Shown here one piece after another: positions 43,239 to 53,100 of a stretch of DNA of 64,000 nucleotides. Every line of letters starts with the position of its first letter. Positions within the stretch are counted from its first letter, which is position 1. The notes under the pieces were generated by a model. It made no database searches, was not told the DNA's origin, and saw only the letters and a list, made by a program, of their open reading frames with translations. The DNA is from Aequorivita sp. (GTDB taxonomy: Bacteria > Bacteroidota > Bacteroidia > Flavobacteriales > Flavobacteriaceae): positions 62,001-126,000 of the forward strand of contig JAGXGE010000015.1 in assembly GCA_024637015.1 (NCBI GenBank), read 5' to 3'. The position numbers and the translations under genes are program-made.

Positions 43239-44246
43239 ATGAAATATATCTACCTAATTGCAATATTATTTGGAATCTCATTAAGTAATGCTCAAGAGTT
43301 TTATATCTGCGATTATAATCAGAATACTGAAGAAAACAACATAAAATTAATTGGGCCAAATTTTGAAATTATTTCTGAAGTAACGTTGAACAATTTTGTT
43401 GGTTCCATTTTGGATATTGCTTACTCGCCCTCAGGAAAGATTTATGGTATAACAAGTGACCAAACAATTATTGAAATAAATCTTGCTACAGGAGACTTTA
43501 CTTCGTTATTCACGTTTCAAACAAGTATTTTCTATAATAATATGGTGTGTAATGTAAATAATGAATTGCTTTTGATTAATGGGTCTCAGCAACTCATTAC
43601 TTTTAGTTTGGATAGTCTTTCAATAATATCCATTGAAGACATTGGAGATACAACTCCAGGAGATCTAACTTTTTACAAAGGCAATTTAATTTTTCAAAGT
43701 GCATTTAGCAAAGATATTGTTCGCTTTACTAATAATCAATTGACTACTGTGGCTTGTGGCAATTACCTTTCTTTTTTTGGGTTTTCAAACTTCGTAACTA
43801 ATTGTGGGGAAAATTTAGTTTATGCATTTGAATCGGGGAATGTTTATCAATTTGATATTGAATCAAATACTGTGGAACAAGTAGGTAGTATTTTTTTAGG
43901 AGGTGCTGAAATTTTTGGAGCTACTTCCATAAATGAGTACTTAGCATCTGCTTGCCCCTTAGAAGAATTACAGGAAGTTAACTGTGATCTAAATATTTCT
44001 GACGAATTACTGGCTAACCTTCAAATATATCCAAATCCTGTAAAGAATTTTCTTTACATTCAAAATTTGAATTTTTCAGAGGATCTTTTCTTTACACTAT
44101 ATTCAGTTGAAGGGAAAAAATTATTGAGTGAAGTTAGTTTGTCTCCTGAAATAGATCTCTCTGAACTTTCTTCAGGAGTTTATTTAATGAATATTTACAA
44201 CAAATCTAAATCTGTTTCAATAACAAAAAAGATTTTGAAGAATTAA
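43239..44246 (+). CDS. Secreted beta-propeller-like protein with T9SS sorting domain
   Basis: A 335-residue secreted protein: signal peptide (1-18, ending SNA-Q), a repeated-strand domain (about 20-245) that looks like part of a propeller (GSILDIAYSPSGKIYGIT is one blade-like segment), and a T9SS type A domain (QIYPNPVKNFLYI near 263, ending SVSITKKILKN). I do not recognise the central domain. Base composition is more AT-rich than its neighbours, which may indicate recent acquisition. Confidence 0.75.
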   Translation: MKYIYLIAILFGISLSNAQEFYICDYNQNTEENNIKLIGPNFEIISEVTLNNFVGSILDIAYSPSGKIYGITSDQTIIEINLATGDFTSLFTFQTSIFYNNMVCNVNNELLLINGSQQLITFSLDSLSIISIEDIGDTTPGDLTFYKGNLIFQSAFSKDIVRFTNNQLTTVACGNYLSFFGFSNFVTNCGENLVYAFESGNVYQFDIESNTVEQVGSIFLGGAEIFGATSINEYLASACPLEELQEVNCDLNISDELLANLQIYPNPVKNFLYIQNLNFSEDLFFTLYSVEGKKLLSEVSLSPEIDLSELSSGVYLMNIYNKSKSVSITKKILKN

Positions 44247-45139
44247 TCAGTTTTATAATCAATCAGTTTTTGCGGTCCTTCCAGCAATACCCGAACAACT
44301 TTAAGCGTGCCATCTTCAGTTGTAGAAATCTGCCATTTTATCAATGAAATCTCGCCATTTTCTATTTCCATCCCCGTTATGCTTCGTGGATGCACGCAGC
44401 TTCCATCATTAAAAAAAGCAATGTCGCCAGGTTCAGGAAATCTTGGTCTGTGGGTATGCCCAATAATTGTAAAAAGGTTTTTGTTTTCAACAATCCAACT
44501 TTTAGTTCGTCTCTCCACTTTAATAAGTTCCTTATAGTTTTTTGCTGGACTGGTGGGATCGCCAATGCCAAAAATCTATAATTGTCGCCAAAGGGCTCTA
44601 GCCATAAAACGATTGAACTTCCAACCCACATAATTCATCCAATCTGCTTGGTGTCCATGCATCATGAAAATTTCCTGATTAGTCTTTTCGTGTTCTAAAA
44701 TAAGACCTTCCGTAAATTGAATTCCTCGGAAGAGTGGTGCGTCTTTCCCTGTTATTTTATCAAAGTAGGTAAAGAGTGTTTTCTCTACAAATTTATGGTT
44801 CATATAGGCCATATCGTGGTTTCCTACCAATCTGTACAATCTGTTTTCAGCATAAAAAAGCTTCATCAGTTCATAAACATTTTGGTGGGCTTCAAAAATA
44901 TCTTTGAAAAAAAGATTCTCCCACAGCTCATCCCCATCGCCAATTTCGCAATAGGTAAAGCCGTTTTTATAATAATTCTGTAGTGCGTGAAAGTAGATGT
45001 TCCGGTTATTGGCAAAATCGTCCGCAAAACTGTTGTCTCCGCGATGACAGTCGCTAAAAATTATAAATTTTGAATTATCGTTAAACTTAATGCGACGGGC
45101 AGTCTTGTAGGCACGAGACATTCGGTTTTTTGAGGACAT
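44243..45139 (-). pseudogene. Calcineurin-like metallophosphoesterase interrupted by an in-frame TAG
   Basis: The frame from 45139 encodes a metallophosphoesterase up to residue 187, then TAG at 44576-44578, and the same frame continues without a break (IFGIGDPTSPAKNYKELIKV...) to 44243, for 298 codons in all. Motifs before the stop are SDCHRGD (Asp30, His32), GDGDELW (about 67-73), GNHD (about 112-115) and HGHQAD. The last metal-site motif, GHTHRP, comes after it, so the short product should be inactive. The part after the stop is well preserved, so the mutation is recent, read through, or a base-calling error. Confidence 0.8.
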
Positions 45140-45179
45140 GCGTCAATTGTTTTCTGAAAGATACAACTTGCTTTAGAAA

Positions 45180-45210
45180 CAAAAAAGACTTCGATTGAAC
45201 GAAGCCTTTT
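45180..45210 (-). terminator. Terminator after the acyl-CoA dehydrogenase gene
   Basis: On the minus strand GGCTTCG-TTCAAT-CGAAGTC is followed by six T, about 24 bases past the stop at 45234. Confidence 0.85.
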
Positions 45211-45233
45211 CGAAATTTATTTTTAAAAACTAT

Positions 45234-46412
45234 TTATTGAAAAGCATTCAGGCCAGTAATATCAAGACCTGTGATTAACAAATGGATATCATGCGTTCCT
45301 TCATAAGTAATTACACTTTCAAGGTTCATCGAGTGTCGCATAATGCTGTACTCGCCGGTAATTCCCATTCCGCCGAGAATCTGTCGAGCTTCGCGCGCAA
45401 TGTTAATGGCCATATCTACATTATTTCTTTTCGCCATTGAAATTTGAGCGCTAGTGGCCGTCCCTGCATTTCGCATAACGCCAACACGCCAAGCCAATAA
45501 TTGCGCTTTGGTGATTTCGGTAATCATTTCTGCAAGTTTTTTCTGCTGAAGCTGGAATTGCCCAATGGGCTTTCCAAATTGTATTCTCTCTTTGGAATAA
45601 CGAAGCGCGGTATCATAACAATCCATAGCAGCGCCAATTGCGCCCCAAGCAATTCCATAACGTGCGGAATCAAGGCAGCCAAGTGGCGCGCCTAAGCCTG
45701 ATTTGTTTGGAAGCAAGTTTTCCTTCGGAACTTTTACATTGTCAAATATAAGCTCGCCTGTTGCTGAAGCGCGAAGCGACCATTTATTATGTGTTTCGGG
45801 CGTTGAGAAGCCTTCCATTCCACGTTCTACTATTAAACCGTGAATTCTGCCTTCTTCATTTTTTGCCCAAACTATGGCAACTTGTGCGAAAGGAGCATTA
45901 CTGATCCACATTTTAGCGCCATTCAAAAGGTAATGGTCGCCTTTGTCTTTAAAGTTGGTTGTCATTCCACCGGGATTGCTTCCGTGGTCGGGCTCGGTCA
46001 ATCCGAAACAACCCATCCATTCGCCGGAAGCGAGTTTTGGGAGATATTTTTTTCGTTGTTCTTCATTTCCGTATTTCCAGATTGGATACATAACGAGAGA
46101 AGACTGTACGGAAGCAGTACTACGAACGCCGCTATCGCCACGTTCAATTTCCTGCATAATCAAACCGTAGGAGATTTGGTCAAGCCCAGCTCCGCCGTAT
46201 TCCTCAGGAATATAAGGTCCAAAAGCGCCAATCTCAGCAAGACCACTGATTATTTGCTTAGGAAATTCTGCTTTTTGGGCATATTCCTCTATAATGGGCG
46301 ATACGTCGCGCTTCACCCAATCACGGGCAGCTTGGCGTACCAATTTGTGTTCATCGGAAAGTAATTCGTCAAGATTATAGTAATCGGGAGCTTCGAATAA
46401 ATCTGGTTTCAT
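45234..46412 (-). CDS. Acyl-CoA dehydrogenase, glutaryl-CoA dehydrogenase type
   Basis: A 392-residue flavoenzyme of the acyl-CoA dehydrogenase family. GDSGVRSTASVQSSLVMYPI (about 92-111) matches the glutaryl-CoA dehydrogenase substrate pocket with its Arg, GCFGLTEPDHGSNPGGM (about 134-150) is the family signature, and the catalytic base is Glu in VITYEGTHDIHLLI (about residue 372). It would convert glutaryl-CoA to crotonyl-CoA with FAD in lysine and tryptophan breakdown. Single gene, with its own terminator. Confidence 0.9.
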   Translation of the reverse strand: MKPDLFEAPDYYNLDELLSDEHKLVRQAARDWVKRDVSPIIEEYAQKAEFPKQIISGLAEIGAFGPYIPEEYGGAGLDQISYGLIMQEIERGDSGVRSTASVQSSLVMYPIWKYGNEEQRKKYLPKLASGEWMGCFGLTEPDHGSNPGGMTTNFKDKGDHYLLNGAKMWISNAPFAQVAIVWAKNEEGRIHGLIVERGMEGFSTPETHNKWSLRASATGELIFDNVKVPKENLLPNKSGLGAPLGCLDSARYGIAWGAIGAAMDCYDTALRYSKERIQFGKPIGQFQLQQKKLAEMITEITKAQLLAWRVGVMRNAGTATSAQISMAKRNNVDMAINIAREARQILGGMGITGEYSIMRHSMNLESVITYEGTHDIHLLITGLDITGLNAFQ

Positions 46413-46462
46413 CTATAAGTAATTTAAAGGAATACAAATGTAGAAATCACAAGCTTAAAGAC

Positions 46463-47203
46463 CTACATTTTCAAGTAAAAATCCTGTACTAGATTTTGAT
46501 ATGTTAAGGTATAATCGTGTCGGGAATTTTCAATGGTAAGGTTTTCAATTTTAGCAGAAACCTTTTCAAAAGAAAATTCAAGCATACTTCTTTTTTCCTC
46601 GGAATTTTCATTGCCCCGAACCCTGCAAATTTTGTTTGGAAACAGGTTTACTTCGGAAGCCATTTTGATGAAATTTTCTTCTTCTTTTCTTGGTATAATA
46701 ACGGCAAAAATTCCTTCGTCTGAGAGAAGAAGCGAAGCGCTTTCAATCAATTCATCAAAAGGTAGTGCGTCGTAAAACCTAGCCAATTCTCGTGAAGTAG
46801 AAATAATTTTCTCCCCTTTTTGGGGAGATCCGCCACAGCGGAGAGGGGGAGAATAAAAAGGCGGGTTTGAAATGATGAGATCGTACTTTTCTTCAATTTC
46901 ATCCACAAATTCTTCCAAAGAAGCGTGATAGCAAAACAGTCTGTCGCCCCACGGAGAATTCTCAAAATTATCAACACACTGTTCGTAGGCGTTTTCGTCA
47001 ATCTCAATGGCATCTACCATTTCGGCATTACTTCTTTGGGCCAATTGCAAAGCAATAATACCAGTTCCCGCACCAATATCCAGAATTGAAAACGGTTTTT
47101 TATTTACTGACACCCAAGCTCCAAGCAAAACGCCATCTGTGCCAATTTTCATAGCGCAGCGGTCTTGCTCAACGGTAAATTGTTTAAATTTAAAAGGATT
47201 CAA
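46463..47203 (-). CDS. trmN6: tRNA1(Val) (adenine(37)-N6)-methyltransferase
   Basis: A 246-residue SAM methyltransferase. FTVEQDRCAMKIGTDGVLLG (about 9-28), ILDIGAGTGIIALQLA (about 40-55, SAM) and the catalytic DLIISNPPFY (about 109-118, NPPF) are all present. Directly after NPPFY the sequence reads SPPLRCGGSPQKGEK, encoded by a GC-rich palindrome (46808-46853) and absent from usual family members. It lies downstream of rpsP-rimM on the same strand. Confidence 0.92.
   Translation of the reverse strand: MNPFKFKQFTVEQDRCAMKIGTDGVLLGAWVSVNKKPFSILDIGAGTGIIALQLAQRSNAEMVDAIEIDENAYEQCVDNFENSPWGDRLFCYHASLEEFVDEIEEKYDLIISNPPFYSPPLRCGGSPQKGEKIISTSRELARFYDALPFDELIESASLLLSDEGIFAVIIPRKEEENFIKMASEVNLFPNKICRVRGNENSEEKRSMLEFSFEKVSAKIENLTIENSRHDYTLTYQNLVQDFYLKM
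46808..46853. repeat. In-frame palindromic element inside trmN6
   Basis: CTCCCC-TTTTT-GGGGAG (46811-46827), then a TCCGCC-ACAGCGGA hairpin, then GAGGGGGAG, which can also pair with the first arm. The same layout of palindrome plus G-rich tail occurs in leuS elements 2-4. Confidence 0.75.
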
Positions 47204-47214
47204 CGGATTTACGA

Positions 47215-47273
47215 TATTGGAATTTTGAGTTTTGGAATTTATTTGGAATTTGGTAATTGGGTTTTGGAATTTC
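47215..47273. repeat. Degenerate TTGGAATTT tandem repeats between rimM and trmN6
   Basis: Four imperfect copies of a TTGGAATTT-like unit fill the 69-base gap. It is low-complexity filler with no visible promoter or terminator, so rimM and trmN6 may still be cotranscribed. Confidence 0.5.
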
Positions 47274-47797
47274 TACAAGTACATTTCAATCAAACCTTCA
47301 GGTACGTTCAAAAGAATAGATTTGTTTTCACGATCCACTTTTTTTATGAAATGGTCGATCATCGGTATCAAAATTTGTTTCCCGTCCCGATCAATTTCAA
47401 ATAAAGCTTGTGAAGTGGTATCGTTTACACCTGTAATTTCACCAATTTTCCCAAAAGATTCATCTTCTGCAGTAAAACCGATTATTTCGTGATAGTAAAA
47501 TTTATTGCCGCTAAGTTTTGGAAGAAATTCCAAAGGCAGGTAAAGATGTGCGCCAATAAGGGCATTTGCCTCCTCTTCATTTTTCACCTCTTCAAAACGC
47601 ACACGCAGAAGTTCGCTTTTGTGTAGTGAGCTTTCTTCAATAAAAAATGGAATCAGGTTTTTGCGTTGTTCCACAAAAACCGATTCCATTTTAGTAAAAA
47701 GTTCGGGTTCGTCTGTATCTAATTTTATTAGCAGTTCCCCCTTAAAGCTATATTTCTTAACGATTTTGCCCAAGTAGAAGCAGTTCTCCTTTTGCAT
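47273..47797 (-). CDS. rimM: Ribosome maturation factor RimM
   Basis: A 174-residue RimM, which binds S19 and helps mature the 30S head. The N-terminal barrel starts CFYLGKIVKKYSFKGELLIKL (about 6-26); the C-terminal PRC-barrel-like domain has YHEIIGFTAEDESFGKIGEI (about 100-119) and LFEIDRDGKQILIPMIDHFI (about 132-151). It lies 11 bases after rpsP. Confidence 0.95.
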   Translation of the reverse strand: MQKENCFYLGKIVKKYSFKGELLIKLDTDEPELFTKMESVFVEQRKNLIPFFIEESSLHKSELLRVRFEEVKNEEEANALIGAHLYLPLEFLPKLSGNKFYYHEIIGFTAEDESFGKIGEITGVNDTTSQALFEIDRDGKQILIPMIDHFIKKVDRENKSILLNVPEGLIEMYL

Positions 47798-47808
47798 CGT
47801 TATAAAAT

Positions 47809-48447
47809 TTATGCTTTTTTTCCTTCGTCCTCTGTAGCTTCAGCAGCTGGAGCTTCTTCTTCCTTAGCTTCTGTAGCAGGAGCTTCGGTATTTTCTTCAA
47901 CTTGTGCTTCAGTTGCAGACGCTTCATTCGCAGTTTCAGCAGTTGCTTCAACTTCTTCAGTAGCTTCCTCTTCTGCAGGAGCAGGAGCAGGAGCAGCGGC
48001 GGCAGCGGCCTCAGCAGCACGTTTGTCACTTACAGCTTTTTCAGCAGCAAGTACTTCTGCTTTTGCTTTTTGCTGAGCGTCAGTAAGTGTTGCTTTTTTG
48101 TGATCGATAGTACCCTTTTTAGATTCTAACCACTCATTGAATTTTGTTTCAGCTTGTTCTTCGGTCAAAGCGCCTTTGCGAACACCACCAGCAAGGTGGT
48201 TTTTCAATAAAGCTCCTTTGTAAGAAAGAATAGCACGGGCAGTATCTGTAGGCTGAGCTCCATTTTGAAGCCATTTTACAGCGCTGTCCACATTCAGGTC
48301 AATCTGTGCAGGGTTGGTTGTTGGATTGTAAAATCCTAATTTTTCAAGAAATTTACCATCTCTTTTGCTACGGCCATCCGCAGCGATAATCCAGAAATAA
48401 GGCTTACCTTTCTTTCCGTGTCTTTGTAGTCTGATTTTTACAGGCAT
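47809..48447 (-). CDS. rpsP: 30S ribosomal protein S16 with long Ala/Glu-rich C-terminal extension
   Basis: A 212-residue protein. The first 80 residues are normal S16 (MPVKIRLQRHGKKGKPYFWI start, then YNPTTNPAQI). A further 130 residues follow: a helical part (about 85-140) and a low-complexity Ala/Glu/Pro tail (about 140-205) ending DEGKKA. Extensions of this kind are common in Bacteroidota S16; their role is unknown. First gene of rpsP-rimM-(trmN6), with a promoter just upstream. Confidence 0.95.
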   Translation of the reverse strand: MPVKIRLQRHGKKGKPYFWIIAADGRSKRDGKFLEKLGFYNPTTNPAQIDLNVDSAVKWLQNGAQPTDTARAILSYKGALLKNHLAGGVRKGALTEEQAETKFNEWLESKKGTIDHKKATLTDAQQKAKAEVLAAEKAVSDKRAAEAAAAAAPAPAPAEEEATEEVEATAETANEASATEAQVEENTEAPATEAKEEEAPAAEATEDEGKKA

Positions 48448-48496
48448 GTTTAAATTAATTTTTGGGGTTCCCGACCCCGGTTATAATTAAGGACGG

Positions 48497-48528
48497 CAAA
48501 GATAGTATATTTTCTTTTTGAAATTCAA
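48497..48528 (-). promoter_or_regulatory. Promoter of rpsP-rimM (TTG-N21-TATCTTTG on the minus strand)
   Basis: On the minus strand TTG (48526-48528) and TATCTTTG (48497-48504) are 21 bases apart, a good fit to the Bacteroidota sigma-A consensus. The -7 box lies about 50 bases before the rpsP start. Confidence 0.6.
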
Positions 48529-48547
48529 CCAATTAAAGTTTTTATTT

Positions 48548-48555
48548 TACATTTG
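48548..48555 (+). promoter_or_regulatory. Candidate -7 box (TACATTTG) of the DUF6252 lipoprotein gene
   Basis: TACATTTG fits TAnnTTTG. It contains an in-frame TTG at 48553 that could be mistaken for a start, and so supports the downstream ATG at 48583. A TTG at 48518-48520 is too far away for a normal -33. Confidence 0.35.
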
Positions 48556-48582
48556 TCTAAACCCCTAAATACCCGCTTACTT

Positions 48583-49377
48583 ATGAAAAAATTTGTTTTT
48601 TTACTTTTGGCTGCTTTATCTCTTATTTCCTGCGAAGATAAACAAGTAAATGAAGTTGCCTTGCAGGCAAAAGTGGATAATAGACTTTACATTTCAACAG
48701 ATGCGCGTGCAGCTGTAAATGAAGATGGAAGCGTTACCATACAGGGTTTTACTGATGTTGAATCCATGACGCTTCACCTTTCTCGTTTAGCTGAAGGTAA
48801 TTTTGCTATTGGTGAGGGGCTTCCCAATTTTGCTGTTTACGAGGATATGGGCGGAAACATCTATACTACAAATCCTAACGGAGAAGGAGAAGTAACTATT
48901 TCAGAGTTGAACGAAAACAACAAAACACTTTCGGGAATTTTTAATTTTAATGCTTTTCTTCCAGGTATTGATACAATCTATGTTTCAAGTGGAACAATGT
49001 TTAATGTTTCATATTCGGGCGGAGATATTCCTGACCCTACAAATGCTGGAACATTTAGTGCCAAAGTTGATGGCAATACTTTTTTACCAATAATTGTTTC
49101 ATCCCGTGACACTGGCAACACAATTGTAACTTCAGGTAATACAGCCAATGCCACGATAGTGATTTCTGTTACTTCAGAAGTTGAGCCTGGCGAATATACT
49201 TTGCCACGGGGTGGTTTTGGCGCAAAATATCAAGACGCCAATGGGCCAGAAACTACTGTAGAAGGTATAATAAACATTCTTGAGCACGACATTACTGGCA
49301 AAACAATTAAAGGCACATTTTCTTTTATAACAAACAGGACCGAAATAACCGAAGGCCAGTTTGATGTTGTCTACTAA
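48583..49377 (+). CDS. DUF6252-like lipoprotein
   Basis: About 264 residues from the ATG at 48583 (MKKFVFLLLAALSLISCED), which gives a clean lipoprotein signal with the lipobox Cys at residue 17. The mature part is strand-rich, with two similar halves (KVDNRLYISTDARAAV and FSAKVDGNTFLPIIVSSR) of the type seen in Bacteroidota DUF6252 proteins. Function unknown; probably on the outer membrane. Confidence 0.7.
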   Translation: MKKFVFLLLAALSLISCEDKQVNEVALQAKVDNRLYISTDARAAVNEDGSVTIQGFTDVESMTLHLSRLAEGNFAIGEGLPNFAVYEDMGGNIYTTNPNGEGEVTISELNENNKTLSGIFNFNAFLPGIDTIYVSSGTMFNVSYSGGDIPDPTNAGTFSAKVDGNTFLPIIVSSRDTGNTIVTSGNTANATIVISVTSEVEPGEYTLPRGGFGAKYQDANGPETTVEGIINILEHDITGKTIKGTFSFITNRTEITEGQFDVVY

Positions 49378-49566
49378 TTAACATTTCTACGCGAAACCCT
49401 TTTCAAAAGTTAAACCTTGTTAAATTATTTTAAACTTAGGTTAATAATTCGTTGAACGCCTTTATTCATGCTATGTTAGGGTATATCCGAATGAAGTTGA
49501 ACAGTTGTCTTTATTAGAGGAATGATTATGATGATGAAAAAATAACTGTATAATTTAAAATGAAAG

Positions 49567-50019
49567 ATGATGAAGTTTACTGAAAAAATGACAAGCAAAT
49601 TAAACGAACTGTTAGAGAAAAACTATGATGCTGAAAAGGGTTATAAAAAAGCTGCAGATAAAGTAGATAACACAAAACTGAAGCAATTCTTTAACGAACA
49701 AGCTCAAAAAAGAAATGGTTTTGGTCACGAAATAAAAACGGAGATCAAAAACTACGGTGAAACTCCCGATAAAGGTGGAAGCACCAAAGGAGCAATGCAC
49801 CGCACATGGATGGACATTGAAACTGCGTTTTCTTCAAACAACGAAGAAACAATTTTAGAAGAAGTTCAAAAAGGTGAAAAAGCTGCAGTGGAAGAGTACA
49901 ATGAAGTAATTAAAGACACTACATTGCCGCCCACAACGCAGAAAATTTTGCTCGGCCAGCGTGACACTATCCAAAACGCTTGGCAAAGTGCCAAAAATTT
50001 TGAAGCCGTAGTATCCTAA
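49567..50019 (+). CDS. DUF2383 (PA2169-like) four-helix-bundle protein
   Basis: A 150-residue cytoplasmic helical protein of the ferritin-like PA2169/DUF2383 family: KLNELLEKNYDAEKGYKKAA, FFNEQAQKRNGFGHEIKTEI, GAMHRTWMDIETAF and GEKAAVEEYNEVI form the four helices. Members are often stress- or stationary-phase-induced; function is not established. The start is one of two adjacent ATGs (49567 or 49570). A strong terminator follows. Confidence 0.82.
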   Translation: MMKFTEKMTSKLNELLEKNYDAEKGYKKAADKVDNTKLKQFFNEQAQKRNGFGHEIKTEIKNYGETPDKGGSTKGAMHRTWMDIETAFSSNNEETILEEVQKGEKAAVEEYNEVIKDTTLPPTTQKILLGQRDTIQNAWQSAKNFEAVVS

Positions 50020-50039
50020 TATTTTGGATAAGAAGAATG

Positions 50040-50076
50040 AAACCGCCTTTGGAAATTTCCGAAGGCGGTTTTTTAT
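50040..50076 (+). terminator. Terminator after the DUF2383 gene
   Basis: AACCGCCTTTGGAAA pairs with TTTCCGAAGGCGGTT, followed by six T. Confidence 0.92.
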
Positions 50077-50182
50077 TGTGAACAACTCGTAGTAATTTTA
50101 CTTCCCAAAGGCAGTCTGTTTTTCTATTTTTACTTCCTTAGTTCAGAAATCTAAAATCCGCAATCAAAAAATCGTTAATCCA

Positions 50183-53100
50183 ATGTATTTAATCTTCGAT
50201 ACAGAAACAACAGGTCTCCCCAAACGCTACAATGCTCCCGTTAGCGATAGCGATAACTGGCCGCGCTGTATCCAAATTGCCTGGCAGTTGCACGATGCAA
50301 TGGGAAACTTGATCGAGCGCCAAGATTATTTGGTGCAACCCGAAGGTTTCAATATTCCATTCGATGCTGAAAAGATCCACGGAATTTCTACCGAATTGGC
50401 AGCTGCCGAAGGAATTTCTTTGGAAGATGCAGTTGCAAAATTTCAAATAGCACTTTCAAAAACAAAATTTCTTGTCGGTCAAAATGTAGGTTTTGATGTA
50501 AATATTATGGGTGCGGAATTTTTCCGCCTCGGAATTGAAAATCCATTGCCGAATCTTCCGGTCTTGGATACTTGTACCGAAACCACAGCCCAACTCTGCC
50601 AAATTCCCGGTGGCCGTGGCGGAAAGTTTAAGTTGCCAACATTAACGGAGCTTCACGACTTTCTTTTTAGCGAACGTTTTGCCGAAGCTCATAACGCAAC
50701 GGCGGACGTTGAAGCTACAACCCGCTGTTTTCTTGAATTGGTGCGCCGTCAGATTTTTACAAAAGAAGAACTTGACGTTCAGCCAGATTATTTCGAGAAC
50801 TTTTCAAAGGAAAACCCGAAAACTATTGAGTTAATCGGTCTTGAGCATATCAACCTGAAAAAAGCTTCTGAAAGAATCAGAAAGCAAATGCAGGCTGCTT
50901 CGGAAACACAGGAGATCTCTTCCAAAGAAATAAAAGAAAATATTGCCACACTTGAAGATGCTCCGTTTGCGCATCTTCACAACCATTCACAGTTTTCGAT
51001 TCTGCAATCTACCTCGAGCACTTTAGATCTGGTAAACGCTGCTGTTGAAAATAATATGTCTGCGGTTTCAATCACAGATTCTGGAAATATGATGGGGGCA
51101 TTTCATTTTGTGCAAGCCGTGAGTAATTACAACAAGTCCCTCGCAGATGTAGCCAAAAATGACGAACAAGAAACTTCTGCGCAGCCATTAAAAGCGATTG
51201 TAGGTTGCGAATTTTTTGTTTGCGAAGACCATCTCAACAAAACCCACAAAGACAATGGCTACCAAATTGTACTGCTCGCCAAAAACAAAAGTGGCTATCA
51301 CAATTTGGCGAAAATGGCATCTATTGCTTACACGGAAGGATTTTATTACGTGCCGCGAATTGATAAAAATATAGTAGAAAAATACAAAGAAGACATCATT
51401 GTTTTAACGGGAAGTCTTTACGGTGAAGTACCCGGAAAGATTTTGAATATAGGCGAAAACCAAGCCGAGGAGGCGTTGCTTTGGTGGAAAGAAATGTTTG
51501 GGGATGACCTATATGTGGAAGTTATGCGCCACAATCAGGAAGATGAAAAGCGTGTAAACAATGTTTTGATTGAAATGGCGAAGCGCAACAACGTAAAACT
51601 CGTTGCTTGCAACAATACCTATTACATTAAAAAAGAAGACGCCAACGCCCACGATATTTTGCTTTGCGTAAAAGATGGTGAAAAACAGGCAACGCCTATT
51701 GGCCGTGGCCGTGGATACCGTTACGGTTTACCGAACCAAGAATATTATTTTAAGGGGCAGGACGAAATGAAGTTGCTGTTCAAAGACCTTCCTGAGGCAA
51801 TTTTGAATATAGAGGAAGTGGTTTCGAAAATAGAAACCTACAGTTTGCATCGCGATGTATTGCTTCCCAATTTTGGGATTCCACAGGATTTTTTGAATCC
51901 TGAAGATATTGATGGTGGCAAACGCGGAGAAAATGCGTTTTTGCGCTATTTGACCTATGAAGGTGCCAAAAAACGCTATCCAGAATTGATAGAAGTTTCC
52001 TATGAAGTGCTGACGGATTCTGAAATTCCGGAGGGCGCTTCCGAAAGGGTAAAAGAGATAAAACAGCGTTTAGACTTTGAGCTGGATGTAATTGCGAATA
52101 CCGGCTATCCCGGCTACTTTTTGATTGTACAAGATTTCATCGCCGAAGCCCGAAAAATGGACGTTTCCGTTGGTCCGGGCCGTGGTTCCGCAGCGGGAAG
52201 TGCGGTGGCGTATTGCTTGGGAATCACCAATATTTGCCCTATAAAATACGATTTACTTTTTGAGCGTTTCCTAAATCCAGACCGTGTGAGCATGCCCGAT
52301 ATCGATATCGATTTTGATGACGAGGGCCGAAGCAGAGTTATGGATTACGTAATCAATAAATACGGAAGCAATCAAGTAGCACAGATTATCACATATGGAA
52401 CTATGGCTGCCAAGTCTTCCATTCGCGATACGGCGCGGGTTTTGGATTTGCCATTGAATGAAGCGGATAGAATTTCGAAGCTTATTCCGAATATGACCAA
52501 GCTGAATAAAATCTTCGGTTTGAGCGATGCGGAATTACGAAGCCGTTTCCGAAGTGATGAACTTCCGAAAGTAAACGAACTTCTAAATCTCGCCGAAGGA
52601 AGTGATTTGGAGGCACAAACCATCAATCAGGCAAAAATTCTTGAAGGGTCCGTTCGTAATACTGGAATTCACGCCTGCGGGGTGATTATTACGCCAAGCG
52701 ATATTACAGATTTCGTTCCCGTTGCCACTGCGAAGGATTCTGATTTATACGTTACACAGTTTGATAACTCAGTGGTTGAAAGTGCCGGTCTTTTGAAGAT
52801 GGATTTCTTGGGTTTGAAAACGTTGACACTTATAAAAGACACCGTAAAACTCGTAAAGCACAAACACAACGTTGATCTCGATCCAGATATTTTCCCTCTG
52901 GATGATGAAAAAACATACGAATTGTTCCAAAGAGGAGATACGGTAGGTATTTTTCAGTATGAATCTGCCGGAATGCAGAAATATATGAAGGAATTGAAGC
53001 CTACGGTATTTGCAGATTTAATTGCGATGAACGCGTTGTACCGCCCGGGCCCAATGGAATATATTCCTAGTTTCGTACGCAGAAAACACGGCGAGGAAGA

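Noticed and set aside
44576-44578. Amber codon as a recoding site (pyrrolysine or readthrough)
   Set aside because: No pyl genes, no downstream recoding element is visible, and many other genes in the window are not affected; mutation or sequence error is simpler.
47792-48076. Plus-strand Ala/Ser-rich frames opposite the rpsP tail
   Set aside because: They are mirror images of the Ala/Glu low-complexity tail of S16 and are not independent genes.
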